From JADKFD01 sp964561825 (GTDB lineage Bacteria; Pseudomonadota; Gammaproteobacteria; Xanthomonadales; SZUA-5): a stretch of DNA of 12,257 bases. Every line of letters begins with the position of its first letter. The first letter of the stretch is position 1. A model generated the notes under the pieces. It was not told where the DNA came from, made no database searches, and saw nothing but the letters and a program-made list of their open reading frames with translations. Of the stretch, positions 1-7,115 are shown one piece after another. Made by a program: the position numbers and the translations under genes. The DNA is taken from NCBI GenBank assembly GCA_964561825.1, contig CAZLSB010000114.1, forward strand, positions 1 to 12,257, given 5' to 3'.

Positions 1-4
1 GCAT
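1..4 (-). CDS. Start codon of a downstream gene running off the left edge (possibly dnaE)
   Basis: Read on the minus strand, an ATG at 4-2 is preceded by AGGAG (17-13) with an 8-base spacer, which is a near-ideal ribosome binding site. Only the start codon and one further base lie inside the window, so the protein cannot be read. In Pseudomonas, Xanthomonas and E. coli the gene after rnhB is dnaE (DNA polymerase III alpha subunit); in many betaproteobacteria it is an RNA methyltransferase gene. The identity is therefore inferred from synteny alone. The 78 bases between this start and the rnhB stop show no convincing terminator, so it may be co-transcribed with rnhB. Confidence 0.35.
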
Positions 5-82
5 AAGTCCAACTCCTGGCGAGAGAATACCCAGTCTATGCGGTACGTGAGCGTAGGGCTACCGGCGAGCAAAAAGTCCAAG

Positions 83-694
83 TTATTGGCGAACGAGCCC
101 TAAGTTCAAAGCCAGCGCGTTTTGCATCGCCGCGCGTACCGGTGCAAAACTGCGTCGGTGAATACGGCACGGCCCTAATTCGTTCAAGCGCTGCAAATGA
201 TCGGGCGTTGGATAACCAAAATGCTGATCGAACCCATAACCGGGAAATTCTTCCGCATAGGCACGCATTAAAGCATCGCGATGCGTTTTGGCCAGGATAG
301 ACGCGGCTGAAATGCACGCTTCTTTCGCGTCCCCCTTCACGATGGCTCGCGCCGGCAGGCAAAGGGACTGCGGAACGCGATTACCATCAATTAAGGCTTC
401 GCTCGCAGGCAAAGACAGCGCCAATACCGCCCTCGTCATACCCATCATGGTTGCTTGCAAAATATTCAAACGGTCAATTTCGCCGTGATCCACTTCGATA
501 ACAGACCACGCCAGAGCATGCATTTTAATCAATGGCGCGAGTCGTTCGCGCACACTGGCTTTGAGTGTCTTGGAATCAGCCAAACCCGGAATAGGACGTT
601 CCGGATTCAATATAACCGCGGCAACGACCACGGGACCAGCCAAAGGACCACGTCCGGCTTCATCGACGCCTGCCACGAAAGGCGTTCTGCTCAT
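83..694 (-). CDS. rnhB: Ribonuclease HII
   Basis: This 203-residue protein matches the usual length of RNase HII, a cytoplasmic metal-dependent endonuclease that cuts the RNA strand of RNA-DNA hybrids and starts removal of single ribonucleotides misincorporated in DNA. The N-terminal VDEAGRGPLAGPV block carries the first two acidic metal ligands (D11, E12). The IDGN motif gives D103, and the SAASILAKTHRD block gives D140, completing the four-carboxylate active site. The family-typical FPGYGFDQHFGYPT segment lies near 150-163. The ATG at 694 overlaps the lpxB stop by four bases (ATGA), with no strong ribosome binding site of its own, so translation is probably coupled to lpxB. The stop is TAA at 85-83. 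Its place after lpxB is conserved across many Proteobacteria although it has no direct lipid A role. Confidence 0.97.
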   Translation of the reverse strand: MSRTPFVAGVDEAGRGPLAGPVVVAAVILNPERPIPGLADSKTLKASVRERLAPLIKMHALAWSVIEVDHGEIDRLNILQATMMGMTRAVLALSLPASEALIDGNRVPQSLCLPARAIVKGDAKEACISAASILAKTHRDALMRAYAEEFPGYGFDQHFGYPTPDHLQRLNELGPCRIHRRSFAPVRAAMQNALALNLGLVRQ

Positions 695-1842
695 GGCAAC
701 AATTTCACTATTTCCTCGGCTGCGCGCGCTGATGCATCACATCGCAATTGCACATGGATACGCTCAAACTCCGTCTGCACCTCTGCTAACTCGGCGCCGT
801 TATCGAACCAAGGCATCAGTGCATTGCTCAAATTCACCGCACTCACATCGTTCTGACTAATTTCCGGAACAATTTGACGCCCAGCCAGAACATTGGGCAA
901 GGAGTAAAGCCGCACCTTCAATAGTCCAAATATGCGTACGATCCAATAAGTCAACGCCGCGATTCGATAAGCGACCACCATTGGGCAACGACTCAATAGC
1001 GCCTCCAGTGTCGCCGTCCCAGACGCCACCAAAGCAACATCGGAGGCGGCTAATACCGGACGCATCTGTCCGATGACTAAAACGAAACGATGTCGCAGTG
1101 CAACCTCCGACGTATCGATTAACAGGCGCATGCGGGCCGCGATATCTTCATTATGTGCGGCAATCAACACACGCAAATCCGGTACTGCACTCAGCAAACA
1201 CTGCGCTGCACCCACAAAGTCGGCCCCTAAGCGCTCGATCTCACCCGCGCGACTTCCCGGCAACAAAGCCAATAACCGTCGTTGGCTGCCCTGCCCCAAT
1301 AACTCTCGCGCGGCCGCTCGATCCGGTTTGAGCGGCATTTCATCCGCAAATGGATGCCCCACAAAATGCGCAGCTACCCCATAGCGTGCGTAAAGGGCAG
1401 GCTCGAATGGAAACAGGCACAATACGCAGTCCGCGCTGCGACCAATTTTAGCTGCCCGTTTTTGCCGCCATGCCCAAATCGATGGACTCACATAATGGAC
1501 CGTACGCATTCCGCGCGCCTTCAAACGACGTTCGATAGGCAAGTTAAAATCGGGAGCGTCGATGCCAACATAAATACTCGCACCGCAGTCCGCAATGCGC
1601 TCAATAAAAGCTCGGCGTACAGCCAATAGCCGTGGGAGATGGCGTAAAACCTCCACCAATCCCATCACTGAAAGCGTTTGCGAATCCCACCAGGTTTCCA
1701 TACCCGCAGCCCGCATTGCCGAACCACCGATACCTACAAAACGTGCATCTGGTAGGCGCAAACGCAGCTGTACGATAAGTCCGGCACCGAGCTGATCGCC
1801 CGAGGCCTCACCCGCACAGAGCACAATAGTTTTGCCGGCCAC
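691..1842 (-). CDS. lpxB: Lipid-A-disaccharide synthase
   Basis: This 383-residue GT19-family glycosyltransferase condenses UDP-2,3-diacylglucosamine with lipid X to form the beta-1,6-linked lipid A disaccharide at the inner face of the inner membrane. Recognisable LpxB blocks in order are AGEASGD (10-16), GIGG with the following MRAAG (37-47), SVMGLVEVL (58-66), GIDAPDFN (93-100), HYVSPSIWAWR (116-126), LFPFE (143-147), FVGHPFAD (160-167), LLPGSR (193-198) and SGTATLEAL in the C-terminal nucleotide-binding half. The start is a GTG at 1842, six bases after the lpxA stop. No clear Shine-Dalgarno sequence precedes it, but the protein N-terminus (MAGKTIVLCAGEASGD) fits the family exactly, so translation probably relies on coupling. 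Its TGA stop overlaps the rnhB start. Confidence 0.97.
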   Translation of the reverse strand: MAGKTIVLCAGEASGDQLGAGLIVQLRLRLPDARFVGIGGSAMRAAGMETWWDSQTLSVMGLVEVLRHLPRLLAVRRAFIERIADCGASIYVGIDAPDFNLPIERRLKARGMRTVHYVSPSIWAWRQKRAAKIGRSADCVLCLFPFEPALYARYGVAAHFVGHPFADEMPLKPDRAAARELLGQGSQRRLLALLPGSRAGEIERLGADFVGAAQCLLSAVPDLRVLIAAHNEDIAARMRLLIDTSEVALRHRFVLVIGQMRPVLAASDVALVASGTATLEALLSRCPMVVAYRIAALTYWIVRIFGLLKVRLYSLPNVLAGRQIVPEISQNDVSAVNLSNALMPWFDNGAELAEVQTEFERIHVQLRCDASARAAEEIVKLLP

Positions 1843-1848
1843 AGTGAT

Positions 1849-2622
1849 TCAACGCAAAATGCTGCGTTCGCTTTGATCGATAAAATCGACCAACAGCATT
1901 ACATCTGGCGAATTTACGGCTTGCGCTATAAGTTTTTCGCGTGCTTCTTTAAGCGATAGTCCGGACAAATAAAGCGTTTTGTAGGCTCGCTTTATTGCTG
2001 TTATCTGTTCTGTGCTGTAACCACGACGTTTCAAACCCTCACTGTTGATGCTGCGGGGCACACTCATGTCGCTTCCGACGACGACATAAGGAGGCACATC
2101 ACAATTAATTTTACTACCCATTCCCGTGAAAGCGTGTGCGCCGATTTTGCAAAACTGATGAATTAATGAAAATCCGCCCAATATCGCGTGATCATGAACA
2201 ATAACGTGGCCCGCGAGCGTCACTGAATTTGCCAATATCGTATGATTGCCAATGACGCAGTCGTGCGCGATGTGCACGTAGGCCATAATCCAATTGTCAT
2301 CGCCAATACGGGTAGTTCCACCGCCGTGCGTAGTTCCGCGATTGATGGTCACAAACTCGCGAATAGTGTTGGCGTTGCCTATTTCCAGCCAAGTAGGCTC
2401 GCCAGCGTATTTTTTATCTTGCGGCGCACCGCCCACTGCGGCGTGCGCGTGAATTTGGTTATTCACCCCAATCCGCGTGGGACCTTCGATGACACAATGC
2501 GCGCCAATTCGACTGCCAGCGCCAATATGCACGTGATTGCCGATCACGGCATAAGGTCCGATCTCGACGCTCGGATCAATCACCGCGCCGGGATCAATAA
2601 TTGCAGTTGGATGTTGAGCCAT
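1849..2622 (-). CDS. lpxA: Acyl-ACP:UDP-N-acetylglucosamine O-acyltransferase
   Basis: LpxA catalyses the first step of lipid A synthesis, moving a 3-hydroxyacyl chain from acyl carrier protein to the 3-OH of UDP-GlcNAc in the cytoplasm. The 257-residue protein (E. coli 262) has the left-handed beta-helix hexapeptide pattern over about residues 1-185 and a helical C-terminal domain. The catalytic histidine is H120 in VHIAHDC, with supporting H117, G138, H139, H155, Q156 and R199. I chose the ATG at 2622, which shares its A with the fabZ TGA stop, over an in-frame GTG at 2643 that would add seven residues inside fabZ; homologues start close to HPTAI. The residue matching the E. coli acyl-chain ruler G173 is M168, as in the C10-selective Pseudomonas enzyme, so a shorter acyl chain is predicted. 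Confidence 0.97.
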   Translation of the reverse strand: MAQHPTAIIDPGAVIDPSVEIGPYAVIGNHVHIGAGSRIGAHCVIEGPTRIGVNNQIHAHAAVGGAPQDKKYAGEPTWLEIGNANTIREFVTINRGTTHGGGTTRIGDDNWIMAYVHIAHDCVIGNHTILANSVTLAGHVIVHDHAILGGFSLIHQFCKIGAHAFTGMGSKINCDVPPYVVVGSDMSVPRSINSEGLKRRGYSTEQITAIKRAYKTLYLSGLSLKEAREKLIAQAVNSPDVMLLVDFIDQSERSILR

Positions 2623-3092
2623 CACGGAGCCCGTTCGGCGCACAGCATCTCAGCACTGGCGACGATTTGCCCATCGACTTTTGCCTGACACACAAACTGA
2701 CCCATGCGCATCACCATCCGCTTTTGCTCGACCTCTAATTGCAACTGGTCACCCGGGCGAACAATCTTACTGAAACGCGCCTTGTCAATCTTGACCAAAT
2801 AATAGAGTGGCTTGGTGTCCGGTATTTGCAATGCAGATAATTGCACCAACAAGCCAGATGCCTGTGCTAACGCCTCCAAAATCAACACGCCAGGCATCAC
2901 TGGGTTGCCTGGAAAATGTCCTTGAAAGCAGGGCTCGTTGACAGTGACATTCTTTATTCCGGTCAGTCGCTTGCCAGGTTCAAATGCAATGACGCGATCA
3001 ACCAATAGAAATGGATATCGATGCGGAAGCAGTTCAGCAATGCGGCGTACGTCGACCGGTAGTTCGACGCGTCCGGCGCTTGTATCATTCAT
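2622..3092 (-). CDS. fabZ: 3-hydroxyacyl-ACP dehydratase FabZ
   Basis: This 156-residue hotdog-fold enzyme dehydrates (3R)-hydroxyacyl-ACP to trans-2-enoyl-ACP in type II fatty acid elongation. It competes with LpxA and LpxD for the same hydroxyacyl-ACP pool, which explains its conserved place between lpxD and lpxA. Visible family motifs are LLPHRYPFLLVDRV (21-34) and the active-site block NEPCFQGHFPGNPVMPG (52-68), with catalytic H59 and E73 in the helix LILEALAQ. The 14-residue spacing matches the H/E pair of characterised FabZ enzymes. One small oddity is C55 where most homologues have phenylalanine (NEPFF). The ATG at 3092 overlaps the lpxD stop by four bases (ATGA); the stop codon overlaps the lpxA start by one base. 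Confidence 0.97.
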   Translation of the reverse strand: MNDTSAGRVELPVDVRRIAELLPHRYPFLLVDRVIAFEPGKRLTGIKNVTVNEPCFQGHFPGNPVMPGVLILEALAQASGLLVQLSALQIPDTKPLYYLVKIDKARFSKIVRPGDQLQLEVEQKRMVMRMGQFVCQAKVDGQIVASAEMLCAERAP

Positions 3093-4111
3093 GACGTAGG
3101 GCTATCCCGTTTTAATTGATTAAAGTTCTTTGCAAGGCTGTCAAGCTGTTTGAAACGCACTGCGCTCCGCCGCCAAGCCTGATTGTCCATCAGCGGCGTG
3201 CCAGAGGAATACTCACCCGGCTCGCGAATGGAGTGGGTCACCAGGCTCATCGCCGTGATCGTCACTTTATCGCACACTTCCAGATGTCCGAGCACCCCGG
3301 CTGCACCGCCAATCAGGCAATAACGACCAATTTTGGCGCTGCCGGCCACTGCCGAACAACCCGCCATTGCGGTGTGCGCACCAATGCGCGCGTTGTGGCC
3401 AATCTGAATTTGGTTGTCCAGGCGTACATCCTCTTCCAGCACCGTATCTCCGATTGCTCCGCGGTCTATCGTTGTATTCGCGCCGATCTCGCAATCGTCG
3501 CCCACACTGACCCCGCCCAGTTGCGGCACTTTCAGCCAACTTCCGCGATCAAAAGCCAAACCAAATCCATCGGCACCTAACACGGCACCTGGGTGAACTA
3601 ACACCCTTGCACCCAAGCGCACACGCGTCACCAGGCTAACGCGCGCAACCAACTGGCAATCAGGACCCACATGACAATCCGGGCCGATGATGCAATGCGG
3701 TCCCACCGTCGCACCATCAGCAACGCTAGCGCCCGCGGCAACAACTACAAAAGGCCCTATATGTGCGTTGGGCGAAATACGCGCATTGACGTCGATCACC
3801 GCCGACGGGTGGATTCCGGGCTCAAGTATTGAGCGTGATTCGAAATTGCCTGCAATACGCGCATAATCCGCATAGGGATTAGGACTTAATAACACCGCGC
3901 AGCGAGCAGTGGCCAGTGCACCCTCGCCCGCGACAATCGCCCCCGCGTTTGTATGCGCCAGTTGGCTGCGGTACTTTGGGTTCGCCAAGAAGGCAAGATC
4001 CGTCGCTTTGGCAGCTTCCAAACTCGAAACGCCGGAGATACGTAGCGAAGGATCGCCGACCACAGTCAAAGCAAAGGCTTCGGCGAGCTCTGCGAGCGTA
4101 AAGGTTTTCAT
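3089..4111 (-). CDS. lpxD: UDP-3-O-(3-hydroxyacyl)glucosamine N-acyltransferase
   Basis: LpxD performs the third step of lipid A synthesis, N-acylating UDP-3-O-acylglucosamine with a 3-hydroxyacyl-ACP. The 340-residue protein (E. coli 341) has an N-terminal uridine-binding domain (about 1-100), a long left-handed beta-helix of hexapeptide repeats (about 100-295) and a C-terminal helix. The catalytic histidine is H239 in DNQIQIGHN, and H276 in the VLGH block is also conserved; numbering agrees exactly with E. coli. The position matching E. coli M290, implicated in acyl-chain length choice, appears to be L290. The ATG at 4111 overlaps the skp stop (ATGA), with GGAG about 11 bases upstream inside skp. 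The gene is intact. Confidence 0.97.
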   Translation of the reverse strand: MKTFTLAELAEAFALTVVGDPSLRISGVSSLEAAKATDLAFLANPKYRSQLAHTNAGAIVAGEGALATARCAVLLSPNPYADYARIAGNFESRSILEPGIHPSAVIDVNARISPNAHIGPFVVVAAGASVADGATVGPHCIIGPDCHVGPDCQLVARVSLVTRVRLGARVLVHPGAVLGADGFGLAFDRGSWLKVPQLGGVSVGDDCEIGANTTIDRGAIGDTVLEEDVRLDNQIQIGHNARIGAHTAMAGCSAVAGSAKIGRYCLIGGAAGVLGHLEVCDKVTITAMSLVTHSIREPGEYSSGTPLMDNQAWRRSAVRFKQLDSLAKNFNQLKRDSPTS

Positions 4112-4665
4112 TGCTCGCGCAACTCCGATGCTTGGGCGTTAACGCGGCGTAAAATTTCGTCCGTTATATCCAATCGAGGATGGGCAAAACCTACGCCGTC
4201 GGTCAATACCAAATCCAATGCCTGCTCGCGCGCATAGGCGCCAATTTCTTCCCGAATCAATCGATCAATGGTTTCGTTCAGCCCCTTAATGCGTCTGCTG
4301 AGCGCTTGATTCATTTCGTTCTTACTGCGCTGGATACTGCGATCAAGCGTTTCAATTTCGCGCCGCAAGTCGATTGCTTCTGGTGACGTCAGTGACGCAA
4401 GTTCTCGATCTCGACGCAGCTCCAGTTCACGCAGGCGAGCCTCTTCAATCTTAAAGGCTTGGTTCCGTGAGGAAAATTCTTCGGTAATTTTCTCGCGGCC
4501 AATGGTAAAGAGTGTCGATTCACTAATGATCCGCTGTGAATCAACATAAGCAATGCGCTGAGCCGCTGATTGTGTCCAAGCAAAAGGGATCGAATTGAGC
4601 ATCAACACGACCGCAGTCAGCACTGTTAGCCAGTGCCGCAGCCACGGTCGTGGGGGTGCGCGCAT
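4108..4665 (-). CDS. skp: OmpH/Skp-family periplasmic chaperone
   Basis: Skp is a jellyfish-shaped trimeric periplasmic chaperone that holds unfolded outer-membrane proteins on the way to BamA. The 185-residue precursor has a basic n-region (R2-R10), a hydrophobic stretch (about 12-30) and likely signal peptidase cleavage near A30-A35. It is followed by the family's beta strand QRIAYVDSQRI (36-46). Residues about 55-145 are heptad-rich and highly charged, consistent with the long coiled-coil tentacles, and a C-terminal strand (DLVLTDGV, 151-158) would complete the trimer body. Sequence conservation in this family is low, so assignment rests on this architecture plus its position directly after bamA. 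The ATG at 4665 lies 22 bases after the bamA stop, with a GAGA ribosome binding site. The gene overlaps lpxD by four bases. Confidence 0.93.
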   Translation of the reverse strand: MRAPPRPWLRHWLTVLTAVVLMLNSIPFAWTQSAAQRIAYVDSQRIISESTLFTIGREKITEEFSSRNQAFKIEEARLRELELRRDRELASLTSPEAIDLRREIETLDRSIQRSKNEMNQALSRRIKGLNETIDRLIREEIGAYAREQALDLVLTDGVGFAHPRLDITDEILRRVNAQASELREQ

Positions 4666-4687
4666 CGATAATCTCAGCGCAACCGGC

Positions 4688-7021
4688 CTAGAACTGATTG
4701 CCGAATGAGAACTGGATGCGTTCTACGTCATCCAGCTCATCGGCATTAAGCGGGTACGCCAAATTGATGACGATCGGACCCACTGGCGCACGCCATTGCA
4801 TGGTTAAGCCGGTTGAATAACGTAATTCTCCGGCATCAAAGGAATCGAAATCCCGATAGACATTACCCACGTCGAAGAACCATCCGAGCCGAATGGTGTC
4901 TGCACCTTTGGCAAACGGCGTGGGAAACAGGAATTCGACGTTACCAATGACATTCAACGCACCGCCTACGGGGAGTAACTGACCTCCGGATTCCAATCGC
5001 GGGCCAAGCGTGTTGTCGCGGAAACCGCGTACTGAGCGCACGCCGCCTGAGTAGTAGTTTTCCCAGAACGGAAAGCCGAGTCGGCCGCCACGCGCGGCCG
5101 CCGGGTCGCCGACCAAGGTGGGGTCTTCCTTACTCCCGCTGTAAGTGTCGCCGTAGCCCACTTCGCCGTTAATCATTATCGTGAAATTTTGCGTCAACGG
5201 GAAATATTTCTGATATTGGGCGGTGATCTTGTAATAACGCAACTCACTCGGCGGCAACACTAATTCACCTACGAATTTGGTCAGTGAGCCTGCGGTCGGT
5301 GAGAAGAATCGATTCCGGCTATCGCGAAACCACGAGGTTTCCAGGCGCCAAGAATTGAAGCTGCGGTTGTCAAAGACAAACGGTATGTATTCGTTTGGCG
5401 TCAACCCTGGGAATACGAAAATTTCCGTCCTATCCACGGCCAAACGGAACTGCAAGCGATCGAACTCAGAAAGCGGCAAGCCATAATTCATGCCAACCTG
5501 CGCTACATTGGAGGTGTAGCTCGCTAAGTTAGCCTGGGCGGAATCCAGCTCGCGATAACTGACATTAAACCCACGACTCACACCTTCGTCAGTGTAGTAC
5601 GGGTTGTAATAGGAAGCATCAAAGCGTTTATAGATATTGTTATTGCTAATCGCAAAACCCACGCGATTACCGGTTCCGAGGAAGTTATCAAAACTCAGCG
5701 CTACCGACAATATCGCGCCTTGCAATTCAGAATATCCCACGCCGAATTGGAAGTTGCCAGTCTGCTGCTCCTCAACTTTAACAATGATGTCAACTTGATC
5801 ATCGCTGCCAGCAACCTTTGGAGTTTCCAGTGTCACTGTCTTGAAAAAACCCAGTCGTTCCAAACGGACTTTTGATCGATCGATAGACGCCTGATTAAAC
5901 CAGCCGCCCTCGAATTGCCGCATCTCGCGCCTTAACACTTCGTCCAAGGTCTTGTTATTACCTTCGAAGCTAATGCGGCGCACATAGACACGTTTACCCG
6001 GATCCACCAACATGGTGATGTCGACGATGCGTTTGTCGCGATCAACATTGGGAATGGGTGAAACGTTGGCAAAGGCATAGCCAAAGTTGCCGAGCAACTT
6101 TTGTATGTACTCGCTGGTTTGCTCCAGCTTTTTGCGCGAGAAGGTCTCGCCGCTCTTGAACACCACCAAACGCTGCAGAGTGGCTTCGTCGACAATGAAC
6201 TTACCGGTCAGCCGTACGTCGCCAACTTGATAAATCGGGCCTTCCGAGACATTCGCTGTGATATAGATATTGCGTCGGTCTGGGCTAACGCTGACCTGGG
6301 TCGATTCCACGTCAAAATCGACGTGTCCACGATCTAGGTAAAACGCGCGCAATTTCTCCAAGTCGCCGGACAGTTTTTCTCGTGAATACTGATCGTCACG
6401 GCGATACCAAGACAACCAATTGGTGGTGTCGAGCTCGAAGGCTTCGCGAATCTCCTCGTCGGTATAGGTTTGATTACCGACGACGTTCAGATGTTTGATC
6501 TTCGCCGCTTTACCCTCGGCGATGGTGATCGTCACATCGACGCGGTTGCGATCGAGTTCTTTCACCGACGGCGTGATGCGCACATTGTACTTGCCACGGT
6601 TGTTGTACTGCCGGGTCAATTCCTGCGTGACGCGTTCAATGTTGAGCTCGTTGAAGGTTTCACCCTCAGCCAAGCCAATATTGTTAAGGCCCTTGGTCAA
6701 TTCTTCCGTTTTGATGTCCTTATTGCCGACCAAGGTGATCGTCGAAATCGCCGGACGTTCGCTCACGGTGACGACCAGGATTTGACCTTGGCGGTCCAGA
6801 CGCACGTCCTTGAAGAAGCCGGTTTTATACAAGGCCCGCAAGGCTTCTGCGGCGCTGCCGCGATCAACTTTGTCGCCTTTTTCGAGCGGTAAGTAGGTGT
6901 ACACGGTGCCAGCGGAAATTCGCTCCAGCCCGTCTATTCGGATGTCGCTGATGACAAAATCGTCGGCAGCAAGAACACCACCGGAAAGAGCCAACAGTAT
7001 GGACGCGACCAAACTTTTCAT
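4688..7021 (-). CDS. bamA: Outer membrane protein assembly factor BamA
   Basis: BamA is the Omp85-family core of the BAM complex that inserts beta-barrel proteins into the outer membrane. The 777-residue precursor has a signal peptide (cleavage near A18/A19) and five POTRA domains at roughly 22-89, 90-170, 173-261, 264-342 and 345-418, each with the typical 'GF' or 'GN' turns. A 16-strand barrel spans about 421-777. The loop-6 VRGF motif needed for activity is at 664-667, and the protein ends in phenylalanine (SFGNQF), the expected BAM-recognition signal of an outer-membrane barrel. The ATG at 7021 has GAGG ten bases upstream. A 94-base gap separates it from rseP, the largest in the cluster. 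I see no convincing sigma-E promoter there, although bamA is under sigma-E control in E. coli. Confidence 0.98.
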   Translation of the reverse strand: MKSLVASILLALSGGVLAADDFVISDIRIDGLERISAGTVYTYLPLEKGDKVDRGSAAEALRALYKTGFFKDVRLDRQGQILVVTVSERPAISTITLVGNKDIKTEELTKGLNNIGLAEGETFNELNIERVTQELTRQYNNRGKYNVRITPSVKELDRNRVDVTITIAEGKAAKIKHLNVVGNQTYTDEEIREAFELDTTNWLSWYRRDDQYSREKLSGDLEKLRAFYLDRGHVDFDVESTQVSVSPDRRNIYITANVSEGPIYQVGDVRLTGKFIVDEATLQRLVVFKSGETFSRKKLEQTSEYIQKLLGNFGYAFANVSPIPNVDRDKRIVDITMLVDPGKRVYVRRISFEGNNKTLDEVLRREMRQFEGGWFNQASIDRSKVRLERLGFFKTVTLETPKVAGSDDQVDIIVKVEEQQTGNFQFGVGYSELQGAILSVALSFDNFLGTGNRVGFAISNNNIYKRFDASYYNPYYTDEGVSRGFNVSYRELDSAQANLASYTSNVAQVGMNYGLPLSEFDRLQFRLAVDRTEIFVFPGLTPNEYIPFVFDNRSFNSWRLETSWFRDSRNRFFSPTAGSLTKFVGELVLPPSELRYYKITAQYQKYFPLTQNFTIMINGEVGYGDTYSGSKEDPTLVGDPAAARGGRLGFPFWENYYSGGVRSVRGFRDNTLGPRLESGGQLLPVGGALNVIGNVEFLFPTPFAKGADTIRLGWFFDVGNVYRDFDSFDAGELRYSTGLTMQWRAPVGPIVINLAYPLNADELDDVERIQFSFGNQF

Positions 7022-7056
7022 GCGCGCAAAGCCTCAGAGCAAATCGTCATCAGGGG

Positions 7057-7095
7057 GAGCCACGCGTTGTGCTTTTCGGTACTTTGCGTGGTCTC
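7057..7095 (-). other. Inverted repeat/hairpin in the rseP-bamA spacer
   Basis: The arms GAGCCACGC (7057-7065) and GCGTGG-T-CTC (7086-7095) can pair over nine bases with a single bulge, leaving a 20-base loop. It lies in the untranslated mRNA between the rseP stop and the bamA ribosome binding site. No T-run follows it in the direction of transcription, so it is unlikely to be a rho-independent terminator. It could influence mRNA stability or differential expression of bamA, or be chance. Confidence 0.35.
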
Positions 7096-7115
7096 GATAG
7101 GTTATGGGTGCAGCA

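Noticed and set aside
41..75. Possible terminator after rnhB
   Set aside because: GTAGCCCTAC offers only a four-base stem with a two-base loop and no T-run follows in the transcription direction.
5..81. Direct repeat AAGTCCAA at 5-12 and 74-81 flanking the spacer after rnhB
   Set aside because: It is only eight bases long, with no insertion-like content between the copies; chance is the simplest explanation.
3116..3580. 154-codon plus-strand open frame
   Set aside because: It is antisense to lpxD and reflects the hexapeptide-repeat codon pattern read backwards.
6470..6892. 140-codon plus-strand open frame
   Set aside because: It is antisense to the POTRA region of bamA, with no motif and no ribosome binding site of note.
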